Shown one piece after another: positions 25,255 to 36,615 of a stretch of DNA of 59,502 bases (within the stretch, counting starts at the first letter, position 1; each line of letters opens with the position of its first letter). Position numbers and translations under genes: made by a program. The notes under the pieces were generated by a model. That model was not told the DNA's origin. It ran no database searches and worked only from the letters and a program-made list of their open reading frames with translations. The stretch is from Bacillota bacterium (GTDB taxonomy: Bacteria; Bacillota; Sulfobacillia; JAJZYS01; JAJYTV01), in assembly GCA_021793215.1 (NCBI GenBank), contig JAJYTE010000011.1:1-59502 (forward strand), written 5' to 3'.

Positions 25255-25869
25255 TTACCTCCCCGCGCGGCGGAGCCCCTGCATCAGAACGGTCATCAGG
25301 TCCTCGATCACCGTCTCGGGCACCGTCCCGGGGTCCTGCCAGATCACATAGCGCATGCCGATGAAGTCCGCGATGCCCATCAGGGCGTAACTCAGCGCCT
25401 CGGGATCGAGCTGGGAGAACTCTGCGTCCTGCATCGCCTGCTGCAGCCCACGGCGGTAGCCGCGCGCCAGCGTGCGGTAGTAGCCGCGGAACACGTCCTC
25501 GTCGACGAATTCCGCCTGGCGCACGATCCGGTACGAGAGCGGGTGCTTCTCGACGAAGCGGAAGAACGCGCGAAAGCCCCGCCGCTCGATCTCCTCCCGC
25601 GTGTTCGCCCCGGCGGTGCCGGCGCGGATCTCCTCGCGCAAGGCGCGAAGCAGATGCTCGACGAGGGCGACGAAGATGTCGCGCTTCTGGGCGAAGTAGA
25701 GGTAGTAGGTGCCCTGCCCCACGCCCGCCGCAGCCACGATCTTGGTAATCGACGCGTCATGGTAGCCTGCCGCACCGAAGATGCGCTCGGCCGCGTCCAG
25801 TAGGCGCTGGCGCGTCTCCCGGCCACGGTCCGTCGTCGGCAGCGCGCGGGTCTTGGGTGGTGTCGTCAA
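25255..25869 (-). CDS. TetR/AcrR-family transcriptional regulator
   Basis: The 204-residue regulator has an N-terminal helix-turn-helix: RLLDAAERIFGAAGYHDASI, then TKIVAAAGVGQGTYYLYFAQKRDIF (residues about 20-65). A helical ligand-binding domain follows. TetR proteins of this group often bind acyl-CoA-like ligands. The TTG start overlaps the livM stop by 4 nt (TTGA) and has GGAGG 9 nt upstream. Its position inside the operon, together with a 19 bp palindrome at the operon's promoter, suggests autoregulation with the imported or activated compound as inducer (inference). Confidence 0.88.
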   Translation of the reverse strand: MTTPPKTRALPTTDRGRETRQRLLDAAERIFGAAGYHDASITKIVAAAGVGQGTYYLYFAQKRDIFVALVEHLLRALREEIRAGTAGANTREEIERRGFRAFFRFVEKHPLSYRIVRQAEFVDEDVFRGYYRTLARGYRRGLQQAMQDAEFSQLDPEALSYALMGIADFIGMRYVIWQDPGTVPETVIEDLMTVLMQGLRRAGR

Positions 25870-26870
25870 CGCAGGAGTCCTCCCCGCGGGGCTGATTGGT
25901 CGCTGCTCTCCAGTATGGCGCCCGTCGTCACCGCTCGTCCACGGGACGCCCCCACCCGCCGCCACAGGCCGCCAAGGCCGCCGGGCAGGAAGCGCACCAC
26001 GGCGATGTAGACGACCCCGAGCAGCAGGCCCCAGTGCGACGTCGTCGCCGTGAGCGAATTCTCGAGGGCGTAGAGCCCGATGCCGGCGACCGCCGCGCCC
26101 CACGCCGAGTCCGCGCCCCCGATCGTCGCCATCAGCAGCACCGTAAAGCTCGTGTCGCTGCCGAACGCCGCCGGGAAGGCCATGCCCTGGTAGCAGAGGA
26201 ACAGTCCGCCCGCGATCGCCGCGAGCAGGGATGCACCGCCGAGCGTGAGCGTCTTGGCCCAGACCTCGCTGTGGCCGAACAGCGCTGCGCGCGTCGGGTT
26301 GTCCCGCACCGCGCGCGCGACGAGACCGACCCGCGTACCGCGCAGCCAGAGAACGGCCGCGACGGCCGCGATCAGGAGCAAAGAGGCCGAGAGGTAGAGC
26401 GTGCCGGGCGCGGCGAGGTCCGGGGAGATCGGCACGCCCGTCAGCCCGTTCGTGCCGCCGGTCAAAGATGTCGCGTTCTGCACAAGGAGGCCCGCGAACT
26501 CGGCGAGGGCGAAGGTGATCATCGCGAAGTACGGTCCGCGCAGCCGCAGGCTGAGGAGATGAACGAGCAGCGCGAGCGGCACGAGCGCGACCGCCGCGAG
26601 CAGGATGCCGGGCAGTGCGTCGACGCGCGTCGCTTGCAGGAGGAGCGCGGTTCCGTACATTCCGGCGCCGAACCAGAGCGAATGTCCGAAGGAGATCTCT
26701 CCCGTCCAGCCGAGCACCAGGTGGTAGGAGAGGGCGAAGAGCCCCCAGATCACCCCGCCCGTCAGGAGATTCAGCAGGCCCGGCGTGCCGGTCACCCACG
26801 GCCAGCCGAAGAGCGCGATGCACAGGAGCGCGAGGAGTGGCGCGCGCAGGGCGCGCGCGCTACGCGGCAT
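25866..26870 (-). CDS. livM: Branched-chain amino acid-type ABC transporter permease LivM
   Basis: The 334-residue permease with about ten hydrophobic segments matches LivM. GWTGEISFGHSLWFGAGMYG is near 55-75, the TGGTNGLTGVP motif near 135, and the cytoplasmic coupling segment RAVRDNPTRAALFGHS near 188. It forms the membrane channel with LivH. The ATG overlaps the livH end by 11 nt and has GGAGGG upstream. The C-terminus has an extra tail of about 25 residues (SRGRAVTTGAILESSDQS) beyond the usual length. Confidence 0.9.
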   Translation of the reverse strand: MPRSARALRAPLLALLCIALFGWPWVTGTPGLLNLLTGGVIWGLFALSYHLVLGWTGEISFGHSLWFGAGMYGTALLLQATRVDALPGILLAAVALVPLALLVHLLSLRLRGPYFAMITFALAEFAGLLVQNATSLTGGTNGLTGVPISPDLAAPGTLYLSASLLLIAAVAAVLWLRGTRVGLVARAVRDNPTRAALFGHSEVWAKTLTLGGASLLAAIAGGLFLCYQGMAFPAAFGSDTSFTVLLMATIGGADSAWGAAVAGIGLYALENSLTATTSHWGLLLGVVYIAVVRFLPGGLGGLWRRVGASRGRAVTTGAILESSDQSAPRGGLLR

Positions 26871-27731
26871 GCGTGTCCCTCCTTCCCGGCGGCTTGCCGA
26901 GGAGCCCCTGCGGGCGCAGGAGTAGGACGAGGATCATCACGAGGACGTTGACCGTCAGGGCGAGGCTGGGGACGAAGAAGCCGACGAGGGCTTCGGCGAG
27001 CCCGATGACGAGGCTCGCGGCGAGCGTGCCGGGGATGCTGCCAAGCCCGCCGACCACCACGACGATGAAGGTCAAAAGCAGCGTATCCAGGCCGGCCGAC
27101 GGGTACACGCCGGAGAAGGGGCCGTAGAGGGCTCCCGCGAGTCCCGCGAGCATCCCGCCCAAGGCGTAGACGATACTGCGCAGGGGAGCCACCCGAACGC
27201 CGGCCAGCTCCGCGAGTGTCTGGCTGTCGACGCCGGCGCGCACCCGCAGCCCGAGTCCCGTGTAGCGCAGAGCCAACGCGAGCAGTAGGAAGATCAGAAC
27301 GCCGACCGCGATCAGGAGCAGGCGGAAGACCGGGAACGGCATCCCCCCGAACATGACCGTCTGGGACAGCAGCCCCGTCATCTGCTCCTGCTGGATCTGT
27401 GGCCCGAACACCCAGTTGACCGCCTCGTCGAGAATCAGCATCACGCCGAGCGTTGTGAGGATCTGGCCCCCCACGTTGCCGTAGAGCGGACGCAGGAGTG
27501 AGACCTCCACGAGCAGGGCGAGCACGCCGCCGACCACGGCCGCGAAGATGAAGGCAGGAAGGATTCCCCAGCCGTGCCCGAGGCCGAACCACGCGGCGTA
27601 GAGTCCCGCGACGAAGTAGCCGGCGCTCGCGAAGTTGAGGACGCCCATGATGCCGAAGACAAGGGAGAGGCCGGCCGACAGGATGAAGTAGAAGGCCGCG
27701 AGCGACAGCCCGGAGAGGAGAACGTTGAGGA

Positions 27732-27735
<4 letters not shown>
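26860..27735 (-). CDS. livH: Branched-chain amino acid-type ABC transporter permease LivH
   Basis: The 291-residue permease carries LivH features: GLSLVFGIMGVLNFASAGYF near residues 22-41, LGVMLILDEAVNWVFG near 95, and the ABC-coupling region RVRAGVDSQTLAELAGV near 165-180. It pairs with LivM; LivF and LivG supply ATP hydrolysis. It overlaps the livF stop by 4 nt. Systems of this class import branched-chain amino acids, amides, urea or short/aromatic acids, so the name does not fix the substrate. Confidence 0.9.
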
Positions 27736-28429
<694 letters not shown>

Positions 28430-28433
<4 letters not shown>

Positions 28434-29137
28434 GCGAGCGCCCCCTCCTCCCCCAGGTAGGCGAGGCGAACCTTGGGATCCCTGACGACCTCCTGCGGCT
28501 GGCCCGCCGCGATCGTGCGGCCACCGTCCAGGACGCTTAGGCGGTCGACCAGTGAGAGCGTCCACTCGAGGTCGTGTTCGACCACAAGCAGCGTGCGCGC
28601 GTCATCGCGCGCGGCGCGCAGAAGGTGCGAGAGGTCCCGCCGCTCCACCTCGGTCAACCCGGCCGCGGGCTCGTCGAGCAGCAGCACGGGGCTGCCCTTC
28701 GCGAGCGCCAGGGCCAGTTCCACCTTGCGGGCGACGCCATGCGGCAGCGCCATGGGAAACGATGCGAGCCACCCTCCGAGGCCGAACGCCTCGACCCACT
28801 GCCCGCCTCGCGCGGCGGGGTCCACCAGCGCGAGGTGCTCGCTGATCGTCAGCGTCGCGAAGAGCTGCGTGCGCTGGAAGACGCGGCCGAGGCCGGCGCG
28901 CGCCCTGGCGTCCGCGCTGCGGGCACTGACGTCCCGCCCTAGGAGGGAGATGCGTCCGGCACTCGGGCGCAGCAGACCGGTCAGCAGGTTGAAGACCGTC
29001 GTCTTGCCGGCGCCGTTCGGGCCGATCAGACCGTGGATCTCGCCCCGGGCGATCCGGAGCGAGAATCCCTCCACGGCCGTCACGCCGGCGAAGCGCCGCA
29101 CGAGACCGTCGGCCTCCAGCGCCGGCGAGGCGCTCAC
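28430..29137 (-). CDS. livG: ABC transporter ATP-binding protein LivG
   Basis: The 235-residue ATPase has Walker A GPNGAGKTT near 41, the LivG-type GRVFQRTQLFATLTISEHL, and Walker B LLLDEPAAGL. The signature motif is degenerate: LPHGVARKVELA stands where LSxGQ is expected. LivG family members usually show LPYGxQR, so the change is small. The GTG overlaps the livK stop (GTGA). Slightly short in its central region compared with E. coli LivG (255). Confidence 0.9.
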
Positions 29138-30357
29138 TGCGCCGGCGGTGCGCTCGCCTGCGCCGAGACGGTCTCGATCAGCGTCGGCACGGCGTAGCCC
29201 GCGGTCTGGTTCCAGACGAGCTTCACGACGTACATCGGCTGCAGTGCCTGGTGGTCCGTGGACCGGATGGTGATCGGGCCCTTCGGACCGTCGATCGTCA
29301 TTCCCGTCAGCGCCTTCGTCAGGTCGGAGGCCTTCGTGTCGCCGGCCTTCTGGAGCGCCTGCACGATCGCTTGGCCGGCCGCGAACGAGGTTCCGGAGAA
29401 GAGGTCCGGCGGCGCCTTGTAGGCCTTCTCGTACTGCGCGACGAGGTACTTGTTCGCGGCGTTGTGGGCCAGCGTGTAGTAGTAGTCCGTCACGCCGACG
29501 AAGCCGTTGTCAGACTTTCCGAGCGCCGTGAGGCCGTTGTAGCCCCCGATCGCCCCGATGACCGTCATCTTGCTGTAGAGGCCGGCCTGCGCCATCTGCT
29601 GGAAGAGCGCGATCGCCCCGACGCCGGCCCAGGTGACGACGAGCTCCTTCGGCAAAGGCTTCAGGCTGAGGATGTGGTCGATGTAGGACGTGAAGTCGGT
29701 CGCCGTGATCGGTGCGTAGGTGACGCCCGCGTTCGTGGCGCCCGCGTTCGTCAGGGCGGCTGCCCAGTCCTTCACGCTCGACGTGCCGAAGACGTAGTTC
29801 GGCGCGAACTGGTAGAACGTGACGCCGCTTGCGCCGCCGTGCTGCTGCAGGTACGCGGCGTAGGATGCCGCGTACATGTAGGTGTTCGCCGCCGTGCGGA
29901 AGACGTACGGGTTCAGGTAGGTCGTCGTGAGGTCGTCGTCCGCCGCCGGATCGATCACGAGCGGCACCTTGTACTGGCCTGCGAGCTGTTCCATCGGGAT
30001 GGCAACGGCGCTGTCGGCCGGCCCCTGCACCATCGCGACGTGGTCGTTGAGGATGAGGTCCTTCATGGCCGCTTCACCGGTCGCCGGGTCGCCCTTGGAG
30101 TCGCGGAAGATCAGGTTGATCTTGCGGCCGTCCACCTTGTTCGTGCCGTGCGTCGCGTAGGCGACGCCGAGCTTCAGCCCGCGCACCTCCTGCTGGCCAT
30201 AGTCCTGGAGCGGACCCGAGATGGACGTCACGACCCCGATGTCGATCGGACCCTTGGGCGCCTGCGACTGCGTCGAGACCGCGGAACCGCAACCGGACGC
30301 GAGCAGCAGAGCCGAGACCGCGGGAACCGCGATCCGCCAACCGCGTGGAGCTGCCAA
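29134..30357 (-). CDS. livK: Substrate-binding lipoprotein of Liv-type ABC transporter
   Basis: The 407-residue extracellular binding protein starts with a lipoprotein signal: hydrophobic AVPAVSALLLASGC with a lipobox LASGC, Cys near residue 23. Its mature part is a type I periplasmic-binding fold of the leucine/amide-binding family (Peripla_BP_6): DIGVVTSISGPLQDYGQQ near the start and VTFYQFAPNYVFGTSS midway. The TTG start has GGAGG 8 nt upstream. It is first in the ten-gene operon. The substrate is undetermined; the downstream ligase suggests a carboxylic acid. Confidence 0.9.
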   Translation of the reverse strand: MAAPRGWRIAVPAVSALLLASGCGSAVSTQSQAPKGPIDIGVVTSISGPLQDYGQQEVRGLKLGVAYATHGTNKVDGRKINLIFRDSKGDPATGEAAMKDLILNDHVAMVQGPADSAVAIPMEQLAGQYKVPLVIDPAADDDLTTTYLNPYVFRTAANTYMYAASYAAYLQQHGGASGVTFYQFAPNYVFGTSSVKDWAAALTNAGATNAGVTYAPITATDFTSYIDHILSLKPLPKELVVTWAGVGAIALFQQMAQAGLYSKMTVIGAIGGYNGLTALGKSDNGFVGVTDYYYTLAHNAANKYLVAQYEKAYKAPPDLFSGTSFAAGQAIVQALQKAGDTKASDLTKALTGMTIDGPKGPITIRSTDHQALQPMYVVKLVWNQTAGYAVPTLIETVSAQASAPPAQ

Positions 30358-30389
30358 ACCGGAAGCCTCCTCTCCTCGCTGCGGGACCA

Positions 30390-30408
30390 GACAGGTGAGT
30401 CACTTGTC
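30390..30408. promoter_or_regulatory. 19 bp palindromic operator at the liv operon start site
   Basis: GACAGGTGAGTCACTTGTC is a palindrome with one mismatch between 9 bp arms around a central G. It begins at about +1 relative to the -10 box on the minus strand, so a bound dimer would block transcription. TetR-family sites are commonly palindromes of this size, and a tetR gene is the sixth gene of the same operon. Confidence 0.65.
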
Positions 30409-30415
30409 ATGTACC

Positions 30416-30443
30416 ACTATATGACGATGCCGTCAGGTGTCAA
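30416..30443 (-). promoter_or_regulatory. Sigma70-type promoter of the liv-tetR-KAS III operon
   Basis: On the minus strand, TTGACA (30443-30438) and TATAGT (30421-30416) are separated by 16 bp. The -35 is perfect and the -10 matches four of six positions. The spacer contains another inverted repeat, TGACG-N4-CGTCA (30422-30435), which may be a second binding site. Confidence 0.75.
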
Positions 30444-30467
30444 TGCCTGGATGGGGTGAAATCTGAG

Positions 30468-30495
30468 AACGGCCGGACGAATTCGTCCGGCCGTT
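30468..30495. terminator. Perfect 28 bp palindrome, probable terminator of the enoyl-CoA hydratase gene
   Basis: Positions 30468-30481 are the exact reverse complement of 30482-30495 with GAATTC at the centre. Lying 15 nt after the enoyl-CoA hydratase stop on the minus strand, it can fold into a strong hairpin. The following minus-strand bases include a short T stretch (GATTTC). It also separates that gene from the liv promoter. Confidence 0.65.
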
Positions 30496-30510
30496 CCCCG
30501 CGGGGCCGCC

Positions 30511-31284
30511 TCAGCGCCCGGTGAACTTGGGCTTGCGCTTCTCCAGGAAGGCCGCCACGCCCTCCTTGCGGTCCTCCGTTCCGAAGGAGAGCTGCCACAT
30601 CGCCGTCTCGAACTTCAGTCCATCGATGAGCGACATCTCGGCGCCCCGCAGGATCGCCTGCTTCGAGAGCGCGACGGCGCGGCGCGCCCGCCCGCCCATC
30701 CGCTCAGCGATCTCCACCGCGCGCTCGAGGAGTGTCTCCTGCGGCAAGACCTCGTTCACGAGCCCGATGCGCAGCGCCGTCTGGGCGTCGATCATGTCGC
30801 CCGTCAGGATCAGCTGGCGCGCCCAGCCCGGCCCCACGAGCCGCTGCAGCCGCTGGGTCCCGCCCCAGCCGGGGATGATCCCCAGGTTCACCTCAGGCTG
30901 GCCGAAGCGCGCGTTCTCCGACGCGATGCGCAGATCGCAGCTCAGGGAGAACTCCACCCCTCCACCCAGGCAGAACCCGTTCACCGCCGCGATCGAGGGC
31001 TTTGGGGACTCCTCGACGCGCCGGAAGATGCCGAGCGTACGCTCCGCGAACTCTCCCGCGGTGAAGACGTCGAGATCGACGAACTGGTTGATGTCGGCGC
31101 CCGCGACGAACGCCTTCGGTCCCGTTCCGGTGAAGACGACGGCGCCGACCGCGTCGTCGCGCGCGATCTCCTCCACCGCACCCTCGAGTTCCTCGAGCGT
31201 CTGACGGTTCAGCGCGTTCATGGCCTCCGGGCGGTTGAACGTGACGATCTCCACCGCGCCCCGCCGCTCTCTCAGTAGTGGCAT
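30511..31284 (-). CDS. Enoyl-CoA hydratase/isomerase family protein
   Basis: The 257-residue crotonase-fold enzyme hydrates enoyl-CoA to 3-hydroxyacyl-CoA. The oxyanion motif AAVNGFCLGGGVEFSLSCD carries the first catalytic Glu (about residue 111), and NARFGQPEVNLGIIPG carries the second (131). Both acids known from rat mitochondrial hydratase are present. The ATG has GAGGAAGG upstream. It is a single-gene unit with its own extended -10 promoter and terminator, just upstream of the liv operon on the same strand. Confidence 0.9.
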   Translation of the reverse strand: MPLLRERRGAVEIVTFNRPEAMNALNRQTLEELEGAVEEIARDDAVGAVVFTGTGPKAFVAGADINQFVDLDVFTAGEFAERTLGIFRRVEESPKPSIAAVNGFCLGGGVEFSLSCDLRIASENARFGQPEVNLGIIPGWGGTQRLQRLVGPGWARQLILTGDMIDAQTALRIGLVNEVLPQETLLERAVEIAERMGGRARRAVALSKQAILRGAEMSLIDGLKFETAMWQLSFGTEDRKEGVAAFLEKRKPKFTGR

Positions 31285-31326
31285 GGAACCTTCCTCCTCG
31301 TCACTCGAGCCCTAACTAGCGCGTCC

Positions 31327-31335
31327 AATATAGCA
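31327..31335 (-). promoter_or_regulatory. Extended -10 promoter of the enoyl-CoA hydratase gene
   Basis: On the minus strand TGCTATATT forms an extended -10 element (TGnTATATT), 43 nt before the start codon. No good -35 hexamer is present, which is normal for extended -10 promoters. Confidence 0.5.
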
Positions 31336-31410
31336 GATCGCGGCACTGCCGCCCGGGCGAACTCGCGGGAGAAGCCGTCTAGTATGCCCAACGCCCAGGC
31401 GGCCATGCGC

Positions 31411-31416
31411 TACAAT
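31411..31416 (+). promoter_or_regulatory. Candidate -10 box (TACAAT) for pepC
   Basis: TACAAT lies 61 nt before the pepC start codon. No clear -35 is visible. The leader between it and the gene contains a run of G followed by a run of C (31435-31454) that could fold into a hairpin. Confidence 0.4.
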
Positions 31417-31477
31417 GGAGACGACGCCTCGGCGGGGGGTGCACTCCCCCCCCCGCGCCAGAACGGAGGGACGCGAG

Positions 31478-32833
31478 ATGAGCATCGAACTCGAGAGCCG
31501 GACCACAATTACACCCGCGCTGCTGGCCGCCTGCCAGGAGCGCCTCGACCAGCTTCCCCGCCAGCGGACCCTCGGCAGCGCAGTCCAGAAGAACGGCATC
31601 GCCGCGGTAGCCCTCAACCAGCAGAGGCTGCGCGAGATGCAGCATACATTCTCGCACACGGTCAAGGGCGGCCCGATCACGAACCAGCAGCAGAGCGGCC
31701 GCTGCTGGATGTTCGCGGGCCTCAACACCCTGCGCATCCCCGTGATGCAGGCTCTGGGCCTCGAGACCTTCGAGCTCTCCCAGGCCTACCAGATGTTCTG
31801 GGACAAATTCGAGAAGGCGAACTACTTCCTCGAGAGCATCCTCGAGACCCTCCCCGAGCCGCGCGAAGGGCGCCTCGTCGCATGGCTTCTCGAGGCCCCG
31901 CTGAACGACGGCGGGCAGTGGGATATGTTCGTCAACCTCGTCGAGAAGTACGGGGTCGTGCCGAAGTGGGTCATGCCGGAGTCCTTCCACTCGAGCAAGT
32001 CGCGGGGCATGAACGCGCTCCTCACCGCCAAACTGCGCGAGGACGCCGCCCACCTCAGGGCGCTGCACGCCAACGGCGACGGAAGCCTCGCCGCGCTGCG
32101 CGCGGAGAAGGAGCGCATGCTTGCGGACTTCTACGTCGCCCTGGTCACGTTCCTCGGCGAGCCGCCCGAACGCTTCGAGTTCGAGTACCGCGACAAGGAC
32201 GACGCGTTCCACCGCGACGAGAACCTGACCCCGCTCGAGTTCTACCACCGCTACGTCGGCATGGATCTTCGCGAGTACGTCAGCCTGATCAACGCACCGA
32301 CGGCCGACAAGCCGTACGGCCGCACGTTCACCGTGAAGTTCCTCGGCAACGTGAAGGGCGGGCGCGACGTCCTCTACCTCAACGTGGAGGCCGACGAGCT
32401 CCGCACGGCCGCGATGGCTCAGCTCCTCGACGGCGAGGCCGTCTGGTTCGGCTGCGACGTCGGCAAGATGTCCGACCGCGACGGCGGCATCCTCTCGGCG
32501 GACCTCTACGACTACGCCTCGGTGGTCGGCACGCCGATCGACATGAGCAAGGCGGAGCGCCTGGACTACGGCGAGAGCCTGATGACGCACGCCATGGTCT
32601 TCACCGGCGTCAACGTCGTGGACTCCCGGCCGAACCGCTGGCGCGTCGAGAACAGCTGGGGCGAGGAGCCGGGCCGAAAGGGCTACTTCGTGATGGACGA
32701 CGCCTGGTTCGAGAGCTACATGTACCAGGTCGTCGTGCAGCGCAAGTACCTGCCGCAGGCGCTCCAGGCGGCGCTCTCGCAGCCGCCGATCGAGCTGGAG
32801 CCGTGGGACCCGATGGGCTCCTTGGCCGACTAG
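31478..32833 (+). CDS. pepC: Aminopeptidase C (bleomycin hydrolase family, peptidase C1B)
   Basis: The 451-residue cytosolic cysteine aminopeptidase has the C1B active site. The nucleophile is in QQQSGRCWMFAGLN (Cys near 72), His in LMTHAMVFTGVN (near 371) and Asn in RVENSWGEEPG (near 393). Length matches PepC/bleomycin hydrolase (about 445-455). It releases N-terminal amino acids from peptides, usually as a hexamer. The ATG has GGAGGGACG upstream. It stands alone between a TACAAT box and a strong terminator. Confidence 0.94.
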   Translation: MSIELESRTTITPALLAACQERLDQLPRQRTLGSAVQKNGIAAVALNQQRLREMQHTFSHTVKGGPITNQQQSGRCWMFAGLNTLRIPVMQALGLETFELSQAYQMFWDKFEKANYFLESILETLPEPREGRLVAWLLEAPLNDGGQWDMFVNLVEKYGVVPKWVMPESFHSSKSRGMNALLTAKLREDAAHLRALHANGDGSLAALRAEKERMLADFYVALVTFLGEPPERFEFEYRDKDDAFHRDENLTPLEFYHRYVGMDLREYVSLINAPTADKPYGRTFTVKFLGNVKGGRDVLYLNVEADELRTAAMAQLLDGEAVWFGCDVGKMSDRDGGILSADLYDYASVVGTPIDMSKAERLDYGESLMTHAMVFTGVNVVDSRPNRWRVENSWGEEPGRKGYFVMDDAWFESYMYQVVVQRKYLPQALQAALSQPPIELEPWDPMGSLAD

Positions 32834-32850
32834 GCGACGAGACGTACGGC

Positions 32851-32885
32851 AGCCGGGGGAGGGCAACTGCCCTCCCCCGGCTTTT
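32851..32885 (+). terminator. Rho-independent terminator of pepC
   Basis: A 15 bp stem (32851-32865 with 32868-32882) ends in TTTT at 32882-32885. The stem is GC-rich and perfect. It also lies just beyond the leftward DUF1641 gene, so it may stop both convergent transcripts. Confidence 0.85.
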
Positions 32886-33403
32886 CCCCTTACGCGCCTC
32901 CTCCGGGGCCGGGCGCGCGGTGCTGCGCAGGAACCGGCTCTCCTGGCATGGGACGCGTGAGCGACGGCGAGTGCTCCGACACCTCTCGCCACGCCGCGCC
33001 GAACCCGCCGAAGAAGCCGATCATCGCACGCATCCCGAGGTTCACGTCGGGCTCGTGCAGGGCGTGCCAGACGCCCGATACACCGAGCGGGCGGTCGGCG
33101 TCCTTCGCCTGCATCGCCTCGCTCGCGCGCTCGGAACCCGCCAGGAGTCCATGCACGATCGGCGAGATCGCATCCGGCGGGATGCTCGCGAGCAGCATCA
33201 TCTGCCCCTCGAGGTTACGGAGCCCGTCACGGTTCGCCCTACCGTTCAGCAGGTCCACGACCACCCCTGCGACCTCGGCGCGCTGCTCGACGATCCCGAG
33301 CAAGAGGTCGAGCACGCGGGCGTCGTCGAGCGCCGCGAGGAGGCGGCGGGCCTTTCGAAGCGCCTCCTCCTCCAATGGCGCCTCCGGCCGAACCTCCCTG
33401 CCT

Positions 33404-36418
<3,015 letters not shown>

Positions 36419-36532
36419 CTCCCCTCCTTAGGTCTGCTCCTGCGCCAGCCTGGCATGCACGAGACCGAAGGCATTTCGGCATACGGTTTCCACCGCGCCG
36501 CGTCGGCAGCTCACAGCCATCGTCGACAAACA

Positions 36533-36538
36533 TTGACA
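36533..36538 (+). promoter_or_regulatory. TTGACA -35-like element before the hybrid kinase gene
   Basis: A perfect TTGACA lies 78 nt before the kinase start in the 197 nt divergent region between the formate-dehydrogenase-like gene and the kinase. The sequence at 16-18 nt downstream (around AGACTAAT) is only a poor -10 match, so this is tentative. Confidence 0.3.
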
Positions 36539-36615
36539 GGATTCCCTTCGAGCGGCCAGACTAATGGTGACTCGTCCAGTCTCCTTACCCGCGTCCTGAA
36601 AGCGGGGCGTTTCCT

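Noticed and set aside
30511-31284. Loss of a catalytic Glu in the enoyl-CoA hydratase (Gln in ARQLILTGD)
   Set aside because: On counting positions, the two catalytic acids correspond to the Glu in GGVEFSL and the Glu in GQPEVN, both present. The Gln is not an active-site position.
31379-32992. A 537-codon minus-strand frame opposite pepC
   Set aside because: It is antisense to pepC, which has all catalytic residues, its own RBS and a terminator.
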